From Rhipidocladum racemiflorum (lineage: Eukaryota > Streptophyta > Magnoliopsida > Poales > Poaceae), in contig CM070577.1 of assembly GCA_036346355.1 (NCBI GenBank), forward strand, positions 49,548,309 to 49,612,308: a stretch of 64,000 bases of DNA, written 5' to 3'. A model generated the notes under the pieces. The model was not told the origin of the DNA, did no database searches, and saw only the letters and a program-made list of their open reading frames with translations. This document shows positions 45,262 through 57,344 of this stretch, piece by piece. Position 1 is the stretch's first letter. The number at the start of each line of letters is the position of its first letter. The translations under genes and the position numbers were made by a program.

Positions 45262-47471
45262 TGTGACACTACGGAATGTCAAAACATTATAAAATGTGAA
45301 ATTAGAGAATGAAACTATACGGTAGGAGGTTAAATCGCATTTCGGGCCGTTTTCGGGTGTTCAGGCCTGTTCCGGGGAAGTTTGGGCCTTGGGGGAACAT
45401 AGTGGGCCGAAGGTGGGGGCTTTTTGGCCCATGTGGGGGAGGGAGGGCAGGGAATACCCTGCCCATGCGCCTCCCCCCATTCCCTAATGCGCCCCTCCCC
45501 TCCCCTCTCACCCCCAAGCCGTCGCCGCCCTCCTCCCTCACGCCTCCTCCTCTCCTCCTCCCTCCCTTGCGCCACCGCCTCTCCTCTCCCCTCTCCACCC
45601 TCCTTGCTGCCCTTGGGAAGCCCCTCACCTCGCCATCCCACTGATCTCCCCCTCGGAAAGCTCCGCGATGTGGAGATCAGGCGATTTCGGCGCGAGGAAG
45701 GCGATCGGGAACCCAGGAGGAAGGAATTCGGCGTTCGTCGTTCGTCGGGCAGAGGTAAGAAATGGGTGATCCTTGGGGATGGTCTAGGTGCTGTTCTAGA
45801 GGTTGAATTCATGTTTTTAGATCAAGTGGTGGTGCTGCGATTGGGTAGATTGGATGAAAACTAGAGTTTGCCACGTTCTCTGTTTCGGGCAGATTGTGCA
45901 CTCGACCTAGGGTTGGCGTTTTCGCGATTTTAGAGTCGGAATTTGGTCGTCCTCCTGTTTAAGAAGTTGTAGGTAACTTCAATACCTTTAGTTGGACACC
46001 AAGAACATCTAATTCTTCCCAGCCGTTTGAAAGTTATGGTCGTTTTTCCGAACGGGTTCAAATCTGTGATGTAATTGGGACATAACGTAGTGTTTTGTAG
46101 ATTAAACAATTTTAGATTCCGAATCAGTTTTTCCATATACTTATAGAAAGCTAGGAAATTTCCTAAGCTTCGCGATGGTGTACTCGTTTAATCGATTCGG
46201 AGTCCTAGAACTAAAGTTATGTTAGATTGAAGTCTGCTGTCCCGGGAGGACAGATTCTCTGTTTTCCGTTTTCGGGGGTAGTTTGCGTAATCAGGGTAAA
46301 TGAGCGAGTATGTACTATTTTGTGGGCACGATTTGAGTATGTGGTACTTATGTGCAGGTGGTGTGACCCCGGGAGTGCCCTCAACCTCTCGCCAATCCGT
46401 CGCCCGAGGTTAGTTGTCGATAATTCTGACTAGTTGCAAATGATTTAATATGATGTGCTATCTTGTCATGTTAACATGTTGTGATATCTTGCTATGATTA
46501 GTGTTTGCCCATGTTATGATGATAAAGGAATAATATGATGCTATGCCATGCCTAGTTCAGTTTGGTGCAAGTTGTTATGTTTATAGCATGTTCGCATACA
46601 TGGCATGTGATCTGGCCCAGGTGGTGAGAAAGTCATAACTAGTCCGGGGAAGGTCGGTGAGAAAGTTATGACTATTCCGGAGAGCCAATGAGTTAGTCCT
46701 ACCTCGTGATTCCATCCACCATGGGTGACAGGAAGCGAGGAGTAGGCACCCTCCATCTACGGGATGGAAGGGGGGAGAGGGTGTACGCCGACGGGTGTGC
46801 ACTCAGCAATACCGGTATATGCTTTCAGGAGACATGTGCATTGCATTGCATTATATGATGATGTTATATGATGATGACATATGATGATTTCAATGAGATG
46901 CATACACTGTGAATATGAGATGTTTATGATGTTGTATGTGAAAAGTGGTGATGAAGGTATTGGAATGTATTTTCTTGTTCCATTGCAATATACTTGCTGA
47001 GTGATGAATTCACGCTTGTGTTTATGTTGTTTTTCTTAGGTACCATGAAACCGGCATGCGGGAAAGGGAGCTAGTCACACGTCATCACTTAGCATCACAC
47101 ATTTAAACAATGACATGTTCCATCCCTTAATTGTGATGGTTAATTCACTGAACTAAATTGTAGTTTGATGCTTTGTTGGTTGTCATGAGTAAATGATTAG
47201 TCCATATTTGACCTGTGACGGATAGGCTTATATCCTTAGTTGTATGGCGGCTGAAATTCCTGATTGTCATGTTATGCTATCGTTCATTATGCTATCTTGA
47301 TATGTTAAGATTGTTGTTGCTTCAATTCATGGAAAAACAAAGGAGATGCTGCTGAAATTTTCGGTTTTAGCATTTACTCCTTTGCTGTAATTTATCTTTA
47401 TTTATGGTATTTAGATGTTGTTTAGACTATGTTTGGTAACATTCAGGCATACTAGATGCCGGGGTGTTACA
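45262..47471 (+). mobile_element. Solo LTR of the LARD-like family (2210 bp)
   Basis: TGTGACACTACGG … GCCGGGGTGTTACA with GTATA on both sides. No internal region. It follows the same block order as the other family LTRs but has a single, not duplicated, LTR start. A second CGGTGAGAAAGT pair lies near 46620-46680. The C-rich block at 45460-45660 yields spurious Pro-rich frames. Confidence 0.92.
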
Positions 47472-47476
47472 GTATA
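47472..47476. repeat. Target duplication GTATA, right
   Basis: Matches 45257-45261. Confidence 0.85.
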
Positions 47477-48329
47477 TCCTAAATTTCATGGTTTAAACCC
47501 AAAAATCTAGCCATTTGAGCATCTTTGGTTTCTTCTAAACCACAACGTAATAACCCAATTTGTAATTCTTGATAATAATCCTCTACAGAACTACTACCTT
47601 ATCTTAAACGTTGCAATTTGTTCAGTAAGAATAATATGAAAGTACAAATCTATGTCTCATAGCTCTCTTCAAAGCATTTCTTGTTTTAGGTATGTTCTGA
47701 TTATTACAACAATATCCACTCCACCAAATAGATGCAAAATTAGTAAACTCACTAGTAGCATCCCTAACTTTCTTATCTTCAAGAAAAGCATAGCAAGCAA
47801 ATTTTTGTTCTACAACTAACTCCCATGTAAGATAGGCATCAAGACCATATTTTCTAGCAAAAGGAGGCATAGTGAATTTAATTTTACCAAGTGGGTCATC
47901 ACGACCACGTACCTCTTGCGGTGTTGGATCTCTTCTCATACCTTGGCGATTAAATCGATGTTGCCGATGATCATGATCATTGTTGGGATTGAATTCTCCA
48001 TCAGATTCCATATCAGCAACATATGGATTTCCTTCATCATCAACTTCTCCTTCTGCCTCTTCAGCACATGAGCAAGCAACAGATGCGGTGAGGAGTTGTT
48101 GTGGTACGCCAAGAGCAGCGAGGGCAGTAGTAAGGGTAGCCGGTGGTGGAGCTCTCTCTCGCTACCCTACACATGTAACAAACACAGCAAGCATACCATT
48201 GGTGCGATCTAGAACCCCCTCAAGATGCTTTGAATGTTGATTCAGCATGCGTGAAAAGTGTCATACGATTCCCTTCATATGCGACGTGAGAGGTGCATCC
48301 TCCTTGGAATGATCAATTGAACCTGCCAT

Positions 48330-48642
48330 TGTTAGAAGAAGACAAGAAACAATTCACAAGTATATGTCCCTATCAACTACTAGGTGCTGGTGGTTCAAAG
48401 TTGCTCACACTCAAGCTTTTACCAAGTTCTTACTAACTCTTACATAGCAAATAGGTGGTGACTGGCAGCTAGGGTTGGTGTCAAATGATCTTTGAAGATT
48501 TGATAAAGTGATTGCAAGTGAACGGTACCTGTACGATGGTAGGAAGTGTAGCTTAGATAGGCTTAAGTAGGATAGCAAGGATTAGCAATATTTAAATCGG
48601 AGAATGTGAAGTTGAATAATAATCCAAAGTACTGGTCAAGAT
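48330..48642 (-). other. Leader of the old gypsy element, LTR-distal part
   Basis: Recognisable match to the tandem-array leader (GAAGACAAGAAACAATTC, CCTATCAACTAC, TACAAGTTCTTAC-like blocks). It is cut at 48642 by the LARD-like insertion and resumes at 57345. Confidence 0.7.
48638..48642. repeat. Target duplication AAGAT, left
   Basis: Identical to 57340-57344 across the complete LARD-like element. Confidence 0.9.
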
Positions 48643-49176
48643 TGTGACACTACGGTATGGTGTGACATTATAGAATGTGAAATTAGAGAATAAAACCTTT
48701 CGGCTTGAGGTTTACTCGCGTTTTTGGGCCGTTTGAAGTGATGTGTCACCACGGAGTGTCATAACCTTTTAAATGGTGCATGTTAAGGTCAAAAACTTTA
48801 TGAAATATGGTATGGCAGGTTAAAACCATAAGGTATGGAGGTTAATAACGTTTCCGGGCCGTTTTCGGGGTTTTGGGCCTTCCCGGGGGAGTTTGGGCCT
48901 TAAGTGGGCTTTGGTGGGATGGAGTAGGTCTCCGTAACGGACTAGGATTGGGTGTGGGGGCTGGTAAAAGGGCTCCCCACCAGCCCTTGGGCGTTCACCC
49001 CTGCCCCTTGTGCGCCCTTCCCCCACTTGCCCTTGCCCTAGCCGCCTCCCTCCTCCCTTGGCCGTGCGCCTCCCCCTCCCTTGCCCCTTTGCTCCCCACC
49101 TCTCCACCACCTCTCCTCCACCCCTTGCTGCCCTAGGGTGGCCACCCCACCCCTGCACCTCGTGGAATCGTCCCGT

Positions 49177-49232
49177 GGAGCGAGGAGCGAGGAGCGTGGA
49201 GCGAGGAGCGAGGAGCGTGGAGCGAGGAGCGA
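49177..49232 (+). repeat. GGAGCGA heptamer repeat, 8 units
   Basis: Eight tandem GGAGCGA/GGAGCGT units in the 5' LTR. Confidence 0.92.
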
Positions 49233-50133
49233 TCCGCGAGGAGATCGATTGGAGTTTTCGTTCGTCGGGCAAAGGTATGATCATGGGGATCCTTGGAATT
49301 GATCTAGGTACTGTTATTAGGGTGTTTATCAAGTTTTTAGATCAATTGGAGGTGCTGGATTGGAGTAATTTGGGTTAGATCTAGATGTTGCCACGTTTCT
49401 GTTTTCGGGCAGATTGAGCAGTTGGGCTAGGGTTCTAGTTTTCGTCGATTTAGATTCCGAATCTGTCCGTACGGATGTTGAAGAAGTTGTAGATAATTTA
49501 ATTATCTTTCCGTGGACATAAAGCATGTTAAATTACGATCAGCCGTTTGAAAGTTATGGCTGTTTTACCAAGCGTGTTAAAATCTGTGACGTAATTGGAA
49601 CAGATCACGGTAATCTGTAGATTAGACGACTTTAGATTCCGAATCAGTCTTTCCATATACCTAGAGAAAGTTGGGAAATTTCCTAAGCTACGCGAGGATG
49701 TACTCGTTTAATTGATTCGGAGTCCCAGAACTCAAGTTATGCTTTTTGCAAGGCTGCTGTCCCGTCGGGACAGAACCTCTGTTTTTAGGTTTTGCGAGTA
49801 GTGGGCAATGTCGGGTTAGATGGGGGTTTGCGTACTGTTTTGTGGGCATGATTGTGAGTGTGTGATACCTATGTGCAGGTGGTGCGACCCCGGGAGTGCA
49901 TTCTACTTCCCGCCTTTCCGTTGCCCGTGGTTGAGGCAAGTGTGTTGTAATGAATAACGAATGTTATGTTGCTTGTTGAGACTAGATGAAAGATGGATTT
50001 CATGATATGATCAATTGCCATGCTTTAATGTTTTCCTATGATATGATGAGTATGCTATGATGCCATGTGTTAAATATACAAGTTTATGATGATGATGGCA
50101 TATTTGCATACATGACATGTTACATGGCTCTGG

Positions 50134-50191
50134 CGGTGAGAAAGTCATAACTAGTCCGGGAAGGTCGGTGAGAAAGTTATGACTAATCCGG
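50134..50191 (+). repeat. Paired CGGTGAGAAAGT…TCCGG repeat
   Basis: Two direct copies of a 26-base unit: CGGTGAGAAAGTCATAACTA then GTCCGG, and a version with TTATGACTAA. Present in every LTR of the family and, as one copy, at 54043-54080 in the internal region. Confidence 0.85.
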
Positions 50192-50949
50192 AAAGCCAAT
50201 GAGTAAGTCCTACATCGTGATTCCATTCACCGTGGTGAACGGAAGCGAGGAGTAGGCACCCTCCATCTTCGGGATGGAAGGGGGGAGAGGGTGCACACCG
50301 ACGGGTGTGTACTCAACCATACCGGTATGAGTTTCCAAGGAGACATGAGCATTGCATTACATTGCATACATAATGATGATGATACTGTTAAGTGTTCATG
50401 AATGAGATGATATACATGATGGGTGATGTTATTGCCATGATATTGTTCTTGTTGTCCATTACAATATACTTGCTGAGTTTCGAACTCACGCTTGTGTTTT
50501 ATGTTGTTTTTTTTTAGGTACTTTGAGATCGGCATGCGGGGAAGGGAAATAGTCACACGCCCACACGTAGCTTCACCTTAATGATTCCACAAGTCATTCT
50601 ATTAGTTTGATAATAAATTGCGTGTGATGATCATTGCTTTAGTGTTTAGCTTTACTACTTGAGAGCTTATTTGTTCTTTTGACACTTGGAGACATTAAGT
50701 GCTTGATGTTAGTCTTATATTGTCGTTAAGACTCTATTTATTGCTGTTTTAGATGTCGTGTGCTATGATATATCTTGCCATGATATTGATATTGTGTTAA
50801 TTCATGGAAAAAACAAAGGAGATGCTGTCGAAATATCGGTTTTTAGCCTATGTACCTTTGCTGGAATTTTATGTTAAATGTGGTATTTAGATATTGTTTA
50901 GCTTGTGTTTGGTAGCATTCAGGCATATTAAATGCCGGGGTGTTACAGT

Positions 50950-50961
50950 TGGTATCAGAGC
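50950..50961 (+). other. Primer binding site, LARD-like element
   Basis: TGGTATCAGAGC two bases after the LTR end. Confidence 0.93.
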
Positions 50962-53900
50962 GGGCTGTAGGTCCTTGGAATGTGTATTTTTAGAGTCATG
51001 CTATAGGGTACAACTAAAATGTGATGTGGAATAACTTAGAAACATGGCTTAGGTTTTTACTAAAATTTTGTCATAGGATAGCAACATTAAAACTTGCAAA
51101 AGTGGTATAACTAATCTAAAATTTGACACACATGGATGCACAGTAGGAAGGTTATGGGTATCGTTGTTTACGCTTAAATGTTGTATTTAAGCCTTGTTGC
51201 TAAATGCTATATTTGATATAGTACGTTGCTATGTCTATGAGATAAATGATTGAATTATTCCTGTTGTGGTGGTAAAAGTGGGGTTTTGGTGCCGAAGGAT
51301 TTCGGCCACCTCTCTTATTTCATAGTAAGGGTGAGGTTTGACGGTGTGGTCGGTTAGCGCCACCAGAAGAACTATTGACCCTGTAGGAGAAGAGTGCTTA
51401 TCGCTTTACATGCGTTGATCGGGTAGTTGGTCGGAGTCAAATAGAAGAGTTAATGGTGGTTTCCTTCGTATGTTCTTTCTTTGTTACGACGGTCGGTGTT
51501 CTTTGCTTTTCTTGGCTTTAGTAGATTTGAATCAAATGAAAAGTGTTGGGTTTTCGCGGATCGTTCCGTATGCGGTGTGTGGTTTTGTCTTCCTTGGTTG
51601 AAGACGAAGAAGAGGAGACTAGTGTTGCGCTTCTTTTGGGCGCCTTTCAGCTTTGATGCCTATTGATTGCATTATGGGGAACAAGCATTCAATTTATCCT
51701 GTGTTTGTCATTCTCTGAGGTTAAAGGAGTTATTACGGAGTTGTGCCGGACACGGCTATCGTGGCTGAAGTTAATGGCTTTGTAGTAGTGCGTGGTGTTT
51801 GATTCCGTTATTTCTTGGTTTAAGAAATCATCTTTGAAAAAACCCTTCTTGTTTCGTGAAAGATTGGGGTTTGGTGCTAAGGTTTTATTTGCAAAGGTTT
51901 ATTTGATCGGTTGGATCCCTCCAAAGGGGAGTCTTGGAAATTGAAAAGTGTTTTGGAGAATTCCTTTGCATGACCAAGTTTGGGTTTGTCTCATTGCAAT
52001 TTTGAGAGTCAAGTTTCCTTATGAATTTGGGGTGAGTTTTAAAACTAAAATGTTGCAAACAAAGAAAGTAGTCTTTTGACTGAAATCGTTTGTCCCTAGT
52101 AAGAATTGATGTTTAAGCATGTTATGTAGTAGGTAACAATGTGATTAATATCTCTAGCTTGTGAATAAATAGACTACTAGTGTTGTAGTTTACTCTTAGC
52201 GAGATTGATTGAATGCGTTAATGTACATGCTTGGAATCTGTTGCTTTGTCATAAAAGTACTTATGACCCCCGATCATGTTTAAAAGTTTTAAACCCGGAT
52301 GCATAGTTAAAACATTAAGATGATGTAGACTGCCGATATTGTTAAAGAAACTTTCTTTGGTTGTCTAAAGATGTTCTAATCTAATGGATTAATAGAGAGA
52401 TTTAATCGTATTGACTAGTGACTTTAATTTGGAAATTGATTAGAGTTTCTATTTATGTTGTCGCAAACCATTAGTATATTTGGAAGTATGAAGTTGTGTC
52501 CCTTCAATGCTAGTATTATTATCAATTGAGAAGACATAATACTTATTCTTAATGATGTTGTTAAGGGCAGTGTTAATACTAGTATTCAATCTATTTTAAA
52601 TAGTTGGAGTATGTTGTGTGGTGGTAATTTGGTTATCACCTATGTATAGGATAGCTAAAAGCAATGTGTTGATTGATGATAATCAAATTTTTGATATTGA
52701 TGACTTAGTAAGTGGTGGTAGTTGTGTAGAATACTTGTTGGAAACCATTGATTAAATGGAGGGTATTGTAACCTGTGGTGATGGAGTGAACCATGGATAA
52801 TTAACCTGATGTAGAGTTTTATCCTTAATGAATGTATGCCTTGTAATCCTAGCTATGAACTTTGTCTTGTAGAGATAATATTTACATGTTGAAGTCGTTG
52901 TTTAACTGAATAAGGTTCGGTTGTCGAGACGTGAATAGATAGGAGGTATGAAATTTATATGTTGATCTTGTTGAAAGATTTGTGGAAGTACTATGTTTCA
53001 AATTTAGAATAAGATGTATTATGATTCGGTGATCCGTGGGGATCATGTCATTATAGTCTTGGTTGGGTGCCTTTTTGATAAGCATCATAAACCCTTATTA
53101 AGAAATGTTGGGAATGGTAACTAGAGGAAGAATTTGTTGTGAAACTTTCGGTTGAATTGTGTTGGGGCTCCTCAGATAGTAAATAGTGATTATTGAAGTC
53201 TTTAATGGAAAGCGTAGTGGAGTACTAGAGATGGTTCCTTTCATGCTGAGCTGTTGTCTAAAAACCTTTGAAACTGGTTTGGTTGTTTGCCATCTCGGTT
53301 GAATGCTTTCGGTTGAGGTGTTCCTTATGTTGAGTTTCAGAGTTTCCCCAAAACTCGTAGTGGTTGGTGTCGACCTTTGGTTTTGGTGAATTTGTTTAGT
53401 TCGTGTTGTGAGTTTGAGTTTACATCCAAAAGTTTTTGAGTGGATCGCGCCCTTTCGCGTTCGCACTAATTTATCTTTGAAATTAATTTTAAAAGGAAGC
53501 AGATGGTCATAAAGGGTTGTGTTGGAAACTTTTGAGTTAAGCCCTTGATGTGTAACTCTGTTTGGCTAGAGTTGGAGTCATTTGGAAAATGTGTCTGGTG
53601 TGCGGATGTTTCACAAGTCTGGATTTTTATGAATGTTTCATAAGTGAATTTGGTTAGAGAAGAGTTTTCTTTTGGGATTGAGTTTCCCTCTCTTTTGATA
53701 AAATTTATGGCAGTTGTTTGTGCAGATGTCTAACTTTGGAGTCAATGTTCTTTTCCAAAACGTTGATCTTGGTTAAAATGCGATGTTTTGCAAAGTTTAG
53801 CTATCTATCGTTGGTGGGTTCTGATTTGATGTGGTGCCTCATCTGTTAATTATGTTGCCGTCATAGTCTATATGATTTAGCGCAACCGTCGATTGTTATG

Positions 53901-55021
53901 GGTATTTCAATCATTTGATACCGAGGAAGAAGTTATTTGGTGAATGACTATTCTGCACCGTTGTTCCATGATGAATGAATGGTGAAAAGTAAACATGACA
54001 TCGCTTTTACATGTTAAATGATAAAAGAGTCGTTGAGCCGGTCGGTGAGAAAGTCATATATGGAGATATGACTAATCCGAGTGCTCTGAAGAGTGTGCAT
54101 TTATGTCATGAAATGAGATTTCCCTTGCTTTCTAGTATGAAAAGAAGCAATGAACAATTTCTCGGTATGTTGGTTGTGATGTAGGGATTTATGCTTCCTT
54201 TGTGATTTGTCTTGGATGTTGCCGAATTCTTTCCAAAATGGTTGTTAACGCTTTGGGTTTGAGTTGTTGTGTGTACACTTGGGCTTGATAGCTAAGTGTT
54301 TTTGTGTGAGGGCGAGACCCTCTTAAGAAAGGAACCAATTGTGGTTTGGTAAGGTTTTCGATCCTAGCTTGGGCTAGGTGTCGAACCTTAGTGGTATAAG
54401 GGTGGTTTGTGATGGAGGTTGATGATGTATGGGTTTAACCTTTACTAAGAGTAGCGATGGGTGGAAGTGAAGTTGATGGTAGATCGGTGATAATTGCCCT
54501 GCCGTGAGCAGTTGTCTTCACTAGTTGTTTTTGGGTTTGAGTCTTGCCTGGGAAAGGATGGAATAAAATGTTAGTATGATCGTGTATCGGAAGGGCTAGT
54601 GTGCCTTAATGAGTTATTCCCCTCGATGGAAACTTTCGGGAATGAAGAGAGGTCGTTAAAGGAATTGTGACTTCCTTTGATTATGTCATGTTGAGTTTAA
54701 TGGAGTATGGTAGTCAGGGTGGTTGTGATAGAAGTATGAAGTGTTTGCCGTGAGGATTCGAGCGTTTTGGGTTGATGGAGCCCTTTGTGGTTGAAACGCA
54801 GATTCTGTTGGGGAATTGAAGTGAAGGTCGATTTGTGAGGGGTTGCCCTTAGTTGAGCTAGATCAACACTTTTTCTCTATGTGTTGGTTTTGGGAACTCG
54901 TTTGTTGTTTGTTCCGGTTTTAGTCGTTGTGTGAATGTTTTGAGCTGCAGAGAAGCCTTTTGTCCCTTGGGGACTTTGTTGTTGATTATGGCGTCCTTCG
55001 GATTCGAGGTCGAATCCTGTT
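50962..55021 (+). other. Non-coding internal region of LARD-like element
   Basis: About 4.1 kb with no frame longer than ~120 codons on either strand and no gag or pol motif that I can read. It has a single LTR-type CGGTGAGAAAGT copy at 54043-54080. Parts are conserved in copy A (15970-17448) and copy C (62379-64000), so it is a family trait, not random flank. Possible roles (packaging, dimerisation or structural RNA) are conjecture. Confidence 0.85.
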
Positions 55022-55035
55022 GAAGGGGGGAAGAA
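55022..55035 (+). other. Polypurine tract, LARD-like element
   Basis: GAAGGGGGGAAGAA immediately before LTR start TGTGACAC. Confidence 0.9.
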
Positions 55036-57339
55036 TGTGACACTACGGTATGGTGTGACATTATAGAATGTGAAATTAGAGAATAAAACCTTTCGGCTTG
55101 AGGTTTACTCGCGTTTTTGGGCCGTTTGAAGTGATGTGTCACCACGGAGTGTCATAACCTTTTAAATGGTGCATGTTAAGGTCAAAAACTTTATGAAATA
55201 TGGTATGGCAGGTTAAAACCATAAGGTATGGAGGTTAATAACGTTTCCGTGCCGTTTCCGGGCCGTTTTCGGGGTTTTGGGCCTTCCCGGGGGAGTTTGG
55301 GCCTTAAGTGGGCTTTGGTGGGATGGAGTAGGTCTCCGTAACGGACTAGGATTGGGTGTGGGGGCTGGTAAAAGGGCTCCCCACCAGCCCTTGGGCGTTC
55401 ACCCCTGCCCCTTGTGCGCCCTTCCCCCACTTGCCCTTGCCCTAGCCGCCTCCCTCCTCCCTTGGCCGTGCGCCTCCCCCTCCCTTGCCCCTTTGCTCCC
55501 CACCTCTCCACCACCTCTCCTCCACCCCTTGCTGCCCTAGGGTGGCCACCCCACCCCTGCACCTCGTGGAATCGTCCCGTGGAGCGAGGAGCGTGGAGCG
55601 TGGAGCGAGGAGCGTGGAGCAAGGAGCGATCCGCGAGGAGATCGATTGGAGTTTTCGTTCGTCGGGCAAAGGTATGATCATGGGGATCCTTGGAATTGAT
55701 CTAGGTACTGTTATTAGGGTGTTTATCAAGTTTTTAGATCAATTGGAGGTGCTGGATTGGAGTAATTTGGGTTAGATCTAGATGTTGCCACGTTTCTGTT
55801 TTCGGGTAGATTGAGCAGTTGGGCTAGGGTTCTAGTTTTCGTCGATTTAGAATCCAAGTATGTCCGTACGGATGTTGAAGAATTTGTAGATAATTTAATT
55901 ATCTTTCCGTGGACATAAAGCACGTTAAATTCCGATCAGCCGTTTGAAAGTTATGGCTGTTTTACCGAGCGTGTTAAAATCTGTGACGTAATTGGAACAG
56001 ATCACGGTAATCTGTAGATTAGACGACTTTAGAGTCCGAATCAGTCTTTCCATATACCTAGACAAAGTTGGGAAATTTCCTAAGCTACGCGAGGATGTAC
56101 TCGTTTAATTGATTCGGAGTCCCAGAACTCAAGTTATGCTTTTTGCAAGGCTGCTGTCCCGTCGGGACAGAACCTCTGTTTTTAGGTTTTGCGAGTAGTG
56201 GGCAATGTCGGGTTAGATGGGGGTTTGCGTACTGTTTTGTGGGCATGATTGTGAGTGTGTGATACCTATGTGCAGGTGGTGCGACCCCGGGAGTGCCTTC
56301 TACTTCCCGCCTTTCCGTTGCCCGTGGTTGAGGCAAGTGTGTTGTAATGAATAACGAATGTTATGTTGCTTGTTGAGACTAGATGAAAGATGGATTTCAT
56401 GATATGATCAATTGCCATGCTTTAATGTTTTCCTATGATATGATGAGTATGCTATGATGCCATGTGTTAAATATACAAGTTTATGATGATGATGGCATAT
56501 TTGCATACATGACATGTTACATGGCTCGGGCGGTGAGAAAGTCATAACTAGTCCGGGAAGGTCGGTGAGAAAGTTATGACTAATCCGGAAAGCCAATGAG
56601 TAAGTCCTACATCGTGATTCCATTCACCGTGGTGAACGGAAGGCGAGCAGTAGGCACCCTCCATCTTCGGGATGGAAGGGGGAGAGGTGCACACCGACGG
56701 GTGTGTACTCAACCATACCGGTATGAGTTTCCAAGGAGACATGAGCATTGCATTACATTGCATACATAATGATGATGATCTTGTTAAGTGTTCATGAATG
56801 AGATGATATACATGATGGGTGATGTTATTGCCATGATATTGTTCTTGTTGTCCATTACAATATACTTGCCGAGTTTGAACTCACGCTTGTGTTTTATGTT
56901 GTTTTTTTAGGTACTTTGAGATCGGCATGCGGGGAAGGGAAATAGTCACACGCCCACACGTAGCTTCACCTTAATGATTCCACAAGTCATTCTATTAGTT
57001 TGATAATAAATTGCGTGTGATGATCATTGCTTTAGTGTTTAGCTTCACTACTTGAGAGCTTATTTGTTCTTTTGACACTTGGAGACATTAAGTGCTTGAT
57101 GTTAGTCTTATATTGTCGTTAAGACTCTATTTATTGCTGTTTTAGATGTCGTGTGCTATGATATATCTTGCCATGATATTGATATTGTGTTAATTCATGG
57201 AAAAACAAAGGAGATGCTGTCGAAATATCGGTTTTTAGCCTATGTACCTTTGCTGGAATTTTATGTTAAATGTGGTATTTAGATGTTGTTTAGCTTGTGT
57301 TTGGTAGCATTCAGGCATATTAAATGCCGGGGTGTTACA
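55036..57339 (+). mobile_element. 3' LTR of complete LARD-like element
   Basis: Near-identical to 48643-50947. Differences include the heptamer count, a few substitutions near 55805-55885 and a short deletion in the GGGGAGAGG block near 56690. Confidence 0.93.
55581..55629 (+). repeat. GGAGCGA heptamer repeat, 7 units
   Basis: Seven units, one fewer than in the partner LTR, one with GGAGCAA. Confidence 0.92.
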
Positions 57340-57344
57340 AAGAT
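57340..57344. repeat. Target duplication AAGAT, right
   Basis: Matches 48638-48642. Confidence 0.9.

Larger units (their letters stand above)
45007..48329 (-). pseudogene. Gypsy gag related to the tandem-array gag, interrupted
   Basis: The ATG at 48327-48329 aligns with the array gag start (same downstream AGAAGACAAGAAA leader). Several stops follow, then a readable part at 47622-48011 (PPFARKYGLDAYLTWELVVEQ, FASIWWSGY). A frameshift near 47630 and a stop lead into YYQELQIGLLRCGLEE and FLGLNHEI. Here it is split by the solo LTR 45262-47471. The rest continues at 45261 (DYKEYSSITRLFHLACKAGREVQ) and runs to the Tekay LTR edge at 45007. The domain is a retrotransposon gag. Several stops and shifts make it an old dead copy, and it probably belongs with the leader and LTR at 48330-48642 and 57345-58800. 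Confidence 0.8.
48643..50947 (+). mobile_element. 5' LTR of complete LARD-like element
   Basis: TGTGACACTACGG … GGGGTGTTACA. Begins with two related head segments (48643-48735 and about 48738-48865). It then has a C-rich block (48970-49160), a heptamer repeat, a paired CGGTGAGAAAGT motif (50134-50159 and 50166-50191) and an ACTCACGCTTG…GGTAC block near 50480-50520. No clear TATA box was found. No gene. Confidence 0.93.
48643..57339 (+). mobile_element. Complete LARD-like non-autonomous LTR element (8.7 kb)
   Basis: LTR 48643-50947, primer site 50950-50961, internal region 50948-55035, polypurine tract 55022-55035, LTR 55036-57339, with a perfect 5-bp duplication AAGAT. The two LTRs (2305 and 2304 bases) differ by only a few substitutions and small indels, so the insertion is recent. 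The internal 4.1 kb has no ORF with a known domain, the mark of a large retrotransposon derivative mobilised in trans. Confidence 0.93.

Noticed and set aside
45309..45864. Long Pro/Arg-rich frames in both strands of LARD-like LTRs (also 12126-12737, 17573-18129, 48820-49378, 55191-55775, 61887-62217)
   Set aside because: They arise from the C-rich block and heptamer repeats, occur on both strands, and shift between copies.
53098..53466. 122-residue minus-strand frame in the LARD-like interior
   Set aside because: Low-complexity Thr/Ser/Lys-rich composition, no homologous open frame seen in copy C, and antisense to the element.
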